IMG/VR virus record: IMGVR_UViG_3300043774_000929
Location: 1 to 26,969 of that record
DNA from: a virus
Strand: one strand, 5' to 3'
DNA: 26,969 nucleotides
Position numbers and translations under genes: made by a program. Shown in pieces: positions 22,668 through 26,969 of this stretch (position 1 is its first letter; the number at the start of each line of letters is the position of its first letter). The notes beneath the pieces are model-generated. The model searched no databases. It had not been told where the DNA came from and saw nothing but the letters and a program-made list of their open reading frames with translations.

Positions 22668-23753
22668 GTGACGTATCCGCTGAGTGACACCTTCGCCACG
22701 GCGCCGGGTGGTGGGTACACCACGCCGCTCGGGAGCATGACGGCGACCTACAACAGCACCCAGCAGGCGATCGACATCTCCGCGCCCAATGCGCAGTCGA
22801 TCCTGCGCTTCAACGAAACAGCCAGCGGGGACTTCTGGTTCGAAGCGGACCTCGAGTTTCTGACCGACCCGAGCGCTCGAAAGCATCTGGGTCTGTGGAT
22901 GACCACGGGCAATGGCTCTGAAGGCTATCGCTTCGCCCATATCGACGGCGCGTGGAGTGTGACGCGTTGGAACAGCGGCTTCGGTGACGGTGCTGCGGTT
23001 ACTGGCGGTCTGAACGACGGCGCCACACCCATCGCTGGCATCGTCGGCGTCGCCCCGACCTTCAACGTCGGCCAGCGAATGATCCTGCGTTGCGAGGTCA
23101 TCGTCGGCGCCTTCGATGCCGGTGGGGTGCCCTGGGCGCGGCTGATCCAGTTCAAGGCCGCTGGCGTGCTGATGTTCCAAGTGCTGGACGCCACCTACCG
23201 GGGCAAGCTCATACCCGGTGTGTTCCTCTATGGCGCGACGGCTCGCGTGCATGCCATCGCGGGCGCGACCCCGTCAGGATTGCCAGCCTTCCCGGCCAGT
23301 GTGTCGATCAACTCCGACAGCACGTTGGTTCACCTGTCGGGCGGGTCCACATCGGTCCTGCCCAGCCCGGAAGCCAACATCGGTGTGACCGCAACCACGG
23401 ACCTTGCGCGCCGCAACAGCCCGGCGTCCGAGCTGTGGAATCGCCTGGGTGGCTACGACTGCGACTTCCATGCCATCGGCGCGGGGCGCAAGAACATCCA
23501 CTTCAGCGGCCACGGTCGGATCGTCGGGACTGTCAAGGAAAAGGGCATTCCGAACCAGCCGCTCGTTCGCCGCGTGCTGCTGTTGAGCGAGAACGCCAAC
23601 ACGCTCGTTGCCGAGACCTGGAGCAACACGAGCGGCGACTACCAATTCGACTATCTCGATCGCGACCAGCGCTACACGGTCGTCAGCTATGACTACAAGC
23701 AGATGTACTGCGCGGTGATCGCCGACAACCTTCGTCCGGACGTCATGCCATGA
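22668..23753 (+). CDS. Tail structural protein with lectin-like and Ig/CarboxypepD-like parts (361 aa)
   Basis: GTG start. Residues about 1-190 (TFATAPGGGYTTPLGSM, then FWFEADLEFLTDPSARKHLG and VGQRMILRCEVIVGAF) have the strand pattern of a concanavalin/LamG-like beta sandwich. The C-terminal 80 residues (GRIVGTVKEKGIPNQPLVRR, then SNTSGDYQFDYLDRDQRYTV) match the carboxypeptidase-regulatory-like fold common in phage tail proteins. Together they suggest an exposed adhesion protein of the tail tip. Fold calls are by eye. It overlaps the next gene by ATGA at 23750-23753. Confidence 0.75.
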   Translation: MTYPLSDTFATAPGGGYTTPLGSMTATYNSTQQAIDISAPNAQSILRFNETASGDFWFEADLEFLTDPSARKHLGLWMTTGNGSEGYRFAHIDGAWSVTRWNSGFGDGAAVTGGLNDGATPIAGIVGVAPTFNVGQRMILRCEVIVGAFDAGGVPWARLIQFKAAGVLMFQVLDATYRGKLIPGVFLYGATARVHAIAGATPSGLPAFPASVSINSDSTLVHLSGGSTSVLPSPEANIGVTATTDLARRNSPASELWNRLGGYDCDFHAIGAGRKNIHFSGHGRIVGTVKEKGIPNQPLVRRVLLLSENANTLVAETWSNTSGDYQFDYLDRDQRYTVVSYDYKQMYCAVIADNLRPDVMP

Positions 23754-24145
23754 CCGTTGCCATCACTGTCGAACACAACGAGGCACGGCTGGCAGGCACG
23801 TTAGCCTTCCTTGACGCGGGTAGCAACCCGGCGCGGCTGCGGATCTACGGTGGTACGCGGCCGGCAACGCCCGCGACGCTGCCCAGCAGCGTGATGCTGG
23901 TCGAGATCAGGCTGACCAAGCCCGCGGGCACGGTCGCAGCGGGACTGCTGACGTTGACGCAACAGGAGGATGGACTCATCTCTGCCACCGGAATTGCCAC
24001 CTGGGCGCGCCTAGTGAATGGCAACGACGTGACCGCGCTCGATCTGGATTGCACGGGCACGGACGGGACCGGCGACGTGAAGCTCGCCAGCACCAGCCTG
24101 TACCTCGGCGGAGACGCGCGACTGGTATCGGCCATCCTGGGGTAA
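23750..24145 (+). CDS. Small conserved tail protein (131 aa)
   Basis: It begins MTVAITVEHNEARLAGTLAF and continues LDAGSNPARLRIYGGTRPAT, a pattern of small beta-rich proteins conserved in proteobacterial prophage tail clusters. The remainder is strand-rich (GLISATGIATWARLVNGNDV), with a final LYLGGDARLVSAILG. No enzymatic motif is visible. ATGA overlap with the upstream gene and a 3-nt gap to the next place it firmly in the operon. It probably binds near the hub protein encoded next. Confidence 0.75.
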   Translation: MTVAITVEHNEARLAGTLAFLDAGSNPARLRIYGGTRPATPATLPSSVMLVEIRLTKPAGTVAAGLLTLTQQEDGLISATGIATWARLVNGNDVTALDLDCTGTDGTGDVKLASTSLYLGGDARLVSAILG

Positions 24146-24148
24146 GCC

Positions 24149-26176
24149 GTGTCCGCCGATCCGATTGCGGCGACGCTGCAAGCAGCGCTTCCTGGTGTGC
24201 AAGCGAATGCGGAGATCGGACCACCGCTGGTCGATCTGGTCTTCGATCAGCCGGCAGCGACTGACGCTCACCTCATCTTCGGTGCCACCTATGTGGCGCC
24301 CCGAGACGACATCCGGCTGTCGGCCATGCTGCCGCTGCCGAGAGTCACCATCAAGTTCCTGCCCCCGGCGCGGGCAGAGCTGCTGGCCAGCCTTCCGCAG
24401 CTGACGGTTCGATCCCTGGTGCTGCGGCCGAGCGTGCCGCTGAACCTGGGAACTGGCGAGGGTGCGAGCCTGCCCGGCGTCGTGTTCTCCGGGGCGGTGG
24501 ACTACCTTTCCCGCACCCAGCGGCCGACGGTCGGACAGTCGCGGCAAGGGTGGCAAGTCGCCGACCGGACCGAGGGTGGTGCCGCCCAGAGCCAGCAGGA
24601 CGCGCTGGCCTCACGCGATGGCTGGCAGAACCGATGGGAGCGCGCGTCGGGTGCGCAGCAGGGCATCGAGCACCGGTTGCCTGCCGTGCTGGTGCCGACG
24701 GCACAGCGTAGCTGGACGCTGTTTCAGTCGGCGCAGCCGTTGGTCGACCGGACTTGGTTCGGCTACCAGGATGGCACCGCGATGGCGATGCGTCAGTGGG
24801 CCGCGTTTCAGGGGGCGGGACCGGTGCGCGACAGCACCTATTTCCGCCACCAGGACGGAGATCGCACCAAGCGTGCCTCTCGCATGGGGCCATGGCAGAA
24901 CGCGCGGCTGCGCACGGCCCGGCAGGGATCGAATTTCCAGAGCGCCACGCCAGACCGCCGGGGCTGGCGCGGCAGGTTTGAGGATGCCGTTCCGCCGCCG
25001 CCGGGGATTTCCATCTGGGTGGTCCGGCAGCCGCCGACGCCCGAGCCCTGCTATTTGCCCAGCGCCCACCTGCTGTTCGCCGCCACGGTGGCTACGGACG
25101 GGGCGCTGTTGTTCGTTTGCGAAAGGGGCACCGACCCGACGCCGCCGCCTGGCGAGTCGATCGTGGTGCCCGTCCGGAGGGTGTATTTCGTGATCAATGA
25201 CGTGACCCTGTACCGGGTGTCCGATGGGGCACCGGTGCCGGTCTACAGCCTGTCGCTCTCGCTGGACGCAGCATCCTGGGCGTGGGGCCTCGAGGCTTCG
25301 CTGCCCGCCAAGGCAGAAGGCCTGGTCGCGCCCGGCAATCCGGCCGGACCGGTCGAACTGCTCGCCCGGGTCAACGGGACCGAATTCCGGGTGTTCGCCG
25401 AAGGCATCAGCCGCGAGCGGGCATTCGGGGACGCCAGCATCCGGGTGTCGGGGCGGGGGCGAAACGCGGTCCTGGCGGCTCCCTATGCGCCCGTATTGCC
25501 GTTCACGAATACCGAGGGTCGCACGGCTCGCCAGCTGATGGACGATGTCCTGACGGTCAATGGCATCCCGCTGGGCTGGACCGTGGATTGGGGCCTCACG
25601 GACTGGAACGTTCCGGCTGGTGCTTTCGCCCACCAGGGCACTTGGATCGAGGCCCTGACCACGATCGCCAGCGCCGCCGGGGGCTACCTCATTCCCCATC
25701 CGTCGAACCAGACCTTCAAGGTGCGGCATCGCTACCCAGTGGCGCCCTGGGAGTGGGGTACGGTCACGCCCGACTTTTTGCTCCCGGTGGACGCCGTATC
25801 CCGCGAGTCGCTGCGGTGGATCGACAAACCCGCCTACAACCGGGTCTTCGTGTCGGGCCAGGACGCCGGGGTACTCGGCCAGGTGACCCGTGCGGGCACT
25901 GCCGGCAACGTGCTCGCGCCAATGGTGGTCGACCGCCTGATCACGGAGGTCGCAGCAGCCCGCCAGCGCGGCTTGGACGTGCTGGCGGATACCGGACACC
26001 AAATCGAGGTCAGCCTGCGCATGCCCGTGCTGGCAGAGACCGGGATCATCCAGCCGGGCGCCTTTGTCGAGTACCAGGATGGCACCGTGACGCGGCTAGG
26101 CATCGTTCGCGCCACGCACATCGAGGCTGGCATGCCCGAGGTTTGGCAGACGCTGGGAGTCCAGGGCTATGCATAA
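24149..26176 (+). CDS. Baseplate/tail hub-like protein with N-terminal Trp/Gln repeats (675 aa)
   Basis: GTG start 3 nt after the previous stop. Residues about 120-285 are a repeat region: S-R-x-G-(P)-W-Q occurs several times, and two exact 28-residue units begin at 187 and 215 (SWTLFQSAQPLVDRTWFGYQ; QWAAFQGAGPVRDSTYFRHQ). Residues about 350-675 look like a tail hub: SLSLSLDAASWAWGLEASLP, then GTWIEALTTIASAAGGYLIP, KVRHRYPVAPWEW, YNRVFVSGQD and a final EVWQTLGVQGYA. This is the pattern of gp27/gpD-like hub proteins at the tube end. The following OB-fold-like gene fits a hub-spike pair. The repeat region is unusual. Confidence 0.78.
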   Translation: MSADPIAATLQAALPGVQANAEIGPPLVDLVFDQPAATDAHLIFGATYVAPRDDIRLSAMLPLPRVTIKFLPPARAELLASLPQLTVRSLVLRPSVPLNLGTGEGASLPGVVFSGAVDYLSRTQRPTVGQSRQGWQVADRTEGGAAQSQQDALASRDGWQNRWERASGAQQGIEHRLPAVLVPTAQRSWTLFQSAQPLVDRTWFGYQDGTAMAMRQWAAFQGAGPVRDSTYFRHQDGDRTKRASRMGPWQNARLRTARQGSNFQSATPDRRGWRGRFEDAVPPPPGISIWVVRQPPTPEPCYLPSAHLLFAATVATDGALLFVCERGTDPTPPPGESIVVPVRRVYFVINDVTLYRVSDGAPVPVYSLSLSLDAASWAWGLEASLPAKAEGLVAPGNPAGPVELLARVNGTEFRVFAEGISRERAFGDASIRVSGRGRNAVLAAPYAPVLPFTNTEGRTARQLMDDVLTVNGIPLGWTVDWGLTDWNVPAGAFAHQGTWIEALTTIASAAGGYLIPHPSNQTFKVRHRYPVAPWEWGTVTPDFLLPVDAVSRESLRWIDKPAYNRVFVSGQDAGVLGQVTRAGTAGNVLAPMVVDRLITEVAAARQRGLDVLADTGHQIEVSLRMPVLAETGIIQPGAFVEYQDGTVTRLGIVRATHIEAGMPEVWQTLGVQGYA

Positions 26177-26390
26177 CCTCTACGAGCAGTTCCGGCAGTT
26201 GATGCCGGAGCCCCCCTTGCAGGCCGGGTCAGTGATCGACGTCGCCACGGGCGTGGTCACCGTCCAGTTGCCCGGCGGCGGCCTCGTCAAGGCGCGCGGC
26301 ACTTCGACCGGTGGGGCACGCGTCTTCGTCCGCGACGACGTCCTCGAGGGCACGGCGCCCAGCCTGCCCATGGAGATCATCGAGATCTGA
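26169..26390 (+). CDS. Small OB-fold-like tail spike/hub accessory protein (73 aa)
   Basis: It overlaps the hub gene by 8 nt. A single small beta barrel is suggested by SVIDVATGVVTVQLPGGGLV, then KARGTSTGGARVFVRDDVLE and a final LPMEIIEI. This is the pattern of OB-fold domains of gp5/gpV-type spike proteins, here without spike helix or lysozyme. It probably closes the hub. The OB-fold call is by pattern only. Confidence 0.7.
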   Translation: MHNLYEQFRQLMPEPPLQAGSVIDVATGVVTVQLPGGGLVKARGTSTGGARVFVRDDVLEGTAPSLPMEIIEI

Positions 26391-26418
26391 AACCGACCTG
26401 ATTCACTGATTCAACCCT

Positions 26419-26454
26419 GAGACCCGCCTGGTGCATGCGCATCCGGCGGGTTTC
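26419..26454 (+). terminator. Hairpin, candidate terminator between tail and lysis genes
   Basis: GAGACCCGCC (26419-26428) pairs with GGCGGGTTTC (26445-26454), ten pairs with one G-U. The 16-nt loop can itself pair further (GGTGC with GCATCC, one bulge). Weak T content follows (GCATTT), so termination may be partial; read-through into the lysis genes is likely. It is the only clear structured gap in the late operon (26391-26473). Confidence 0.6.
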
Positions 26455-26473
26455 GCATTTCTGGAGAAAGCAA

Positions 26474-26773
26474 ATGACCGAAGCCGAAAAGCCCGCCCTC
26501 GTGGAAAACATGCTCCTGCTGCGCAAGGAGGATTTCGAAGAACTGCTCGGCCGTGCTGCAGAGCGCGGCGCCGAGCGCTGCCTGGCCCAGCTCGGGCTCG
26601 AAAACGGGAGTGCCGCGAAGGACATCCGCGATCTGCGCGATCTCCTGGATGCGCTGCGCGATGCCCGCCGCACGGCCTGGCGGACTGTGATCAAGCTCGT
26701 GACCACGGGCATCCTGGCCGCACTGATGGTCGGAGTCGCCATCAAGCTCAAACTGATGGGAGGCACCCAATGA
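26474..26773 (+). CDS. Single-membrane-segment lysis-region protein, DUF6127-like (99 aa)
   Basis: The N-terminal 65 residues are charged helices (LLLRKEDFEELLGRAAERGA, then DIRDLRDLLDALRDA). One hydrophobic segment follows (VIKLVTTGILAALMVGVAIK, about residues 71-90) and a short basic tail. This matches small proteobacterial prophage proteins I recall as DUF6127, found next to holin and endolysin genes. A holin-like or accessory membrane role is inferred. GGAGAAAG precedes the ATG at 26474; an upstream in-frame ATG at 26435 would begin inside the hairpin and is unlikely. Confidence 0.75.
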   Translation: MTEAEKPALVENMLLLRKEDFEELLGRAAERGAERCLAQLGLENGSAAKDIRDLRDLLDALRDARRTAWRTVIKLVTTGILAALMVGVAIKLKLMGGTQ

Positions 26774-26969
26774 TCGAGACCTTGCTCGGGGGACTCCTGG
26801 GCGGCGTCTTCCGACTCGCGCCGGAGATCCTAAAGTGGCTCGACCGTCAGGGCGAGCGCGGCCATGAACTGGCGATGCAGGACAAGGCACTGGAGTTCGA
26901 GAAGCTGCGTGGCGCCCAGCGGATGGCCGAGATCGGCGCAAGCGCGGATGCCGCGTGGAACGTCGGTGC
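26770..26969 (+). CDS. Conserved phage lysis-region protein, 5' part only
   Basis: Starts in an ATGA overlap with the previous gene and runs off the right edge after 66 codons. The protein begins MIETLLGGLLGGVFRLAPEI, a Gly/Leu-rich amphipathic segment, then a charged helix (LAMQDKALEFEKLRGAQ). The type is familiar from proteobacterial prophage lysis cassettes, where such proteins are often suggested to be holin-related. The visible part is not enough to decide. Confidence 0.75.
   Translation, partial: MIETLLGGLLGGVFRLAPEILKWLDRQGERGHELAMQDKALEFEKLRGAQRMAEIGASADAAWNVG

Noticed and set aside
24611-26002. Minus-strand open frame (463 codons) opposite the hub gene
   Set aside because: Antisense shadow of a GC-rich gene, with low-complexity Arg/Gly/Pro/His composition.

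Overview
The window is the late structural region of a tailed phage or prophage with long-tailed (siphovirus-like) features, in a GC-rich proteobacterium. Gene content and codon use fit Betaproteobacteria (Burkholderiales-like) best, but no host gene is present to prove this. I see no integrase, attachment site, tRNA, rRNA, CRISPR array or insertion sequence, so the prophage boundaries lie outside.

Layout. Positions 1-1422 hold a minus-strand cassette of four small accessory genes: a DUF6900-like protein, a DUF3489-like helix-turn-helix protein, an unknown 119-aa protein and a truncated conserved protein. Three of the four carry the same 28-nt repeat, 37-40 nt upstream of the start codon. From 1540 everything runs on the plus strand, tightly packed with many ATGA/TGATG overlaps, as one late operon. 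The head module is lambda-type: small terminase, large terminase (gpA family), gpW, portal (gpB), S49 protease/scaffold (gpC), decoration protein (gpD), major capsid protein (gpE) and an FII-like joining protein. Three fibre-like genes (4056-5813) sit between the large terminase and gpW, where lambda has none.

The tail module (10608-26390) has neck proteins, a tail tube protein, a tail-assembly chaperone pair joined by a -1 frameshift at T TTT TTT, a Z-like protein and a 1353-aa tape measure. A distal set unlike lambda M-L-K-I-J follows: a 135-aa protein, a 1199-aa protein built of about 90-residue repeats, three further structural proteins, a 675-aa hub-like protein with Trp/Gln repeats, and a 73-aa OB-fold-like protein. 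After a hairpin come two small lysis-region genes (26474 to the end), the first with one membrane segment.

Together: the terminase cuts and pumps DNA through the portal into a shell of gpE and gpD matured by the gpC protease. gpW, the FII-like and Z-like proteins join head and tail. The chaperones load tube protein on the tape measure, and the distal proteins form the tip. Standout observations are the frameshift, the repeated leader of the minus cassette, the fibre island between terminase and portal, and the repetitive 1199-aa tail protein.
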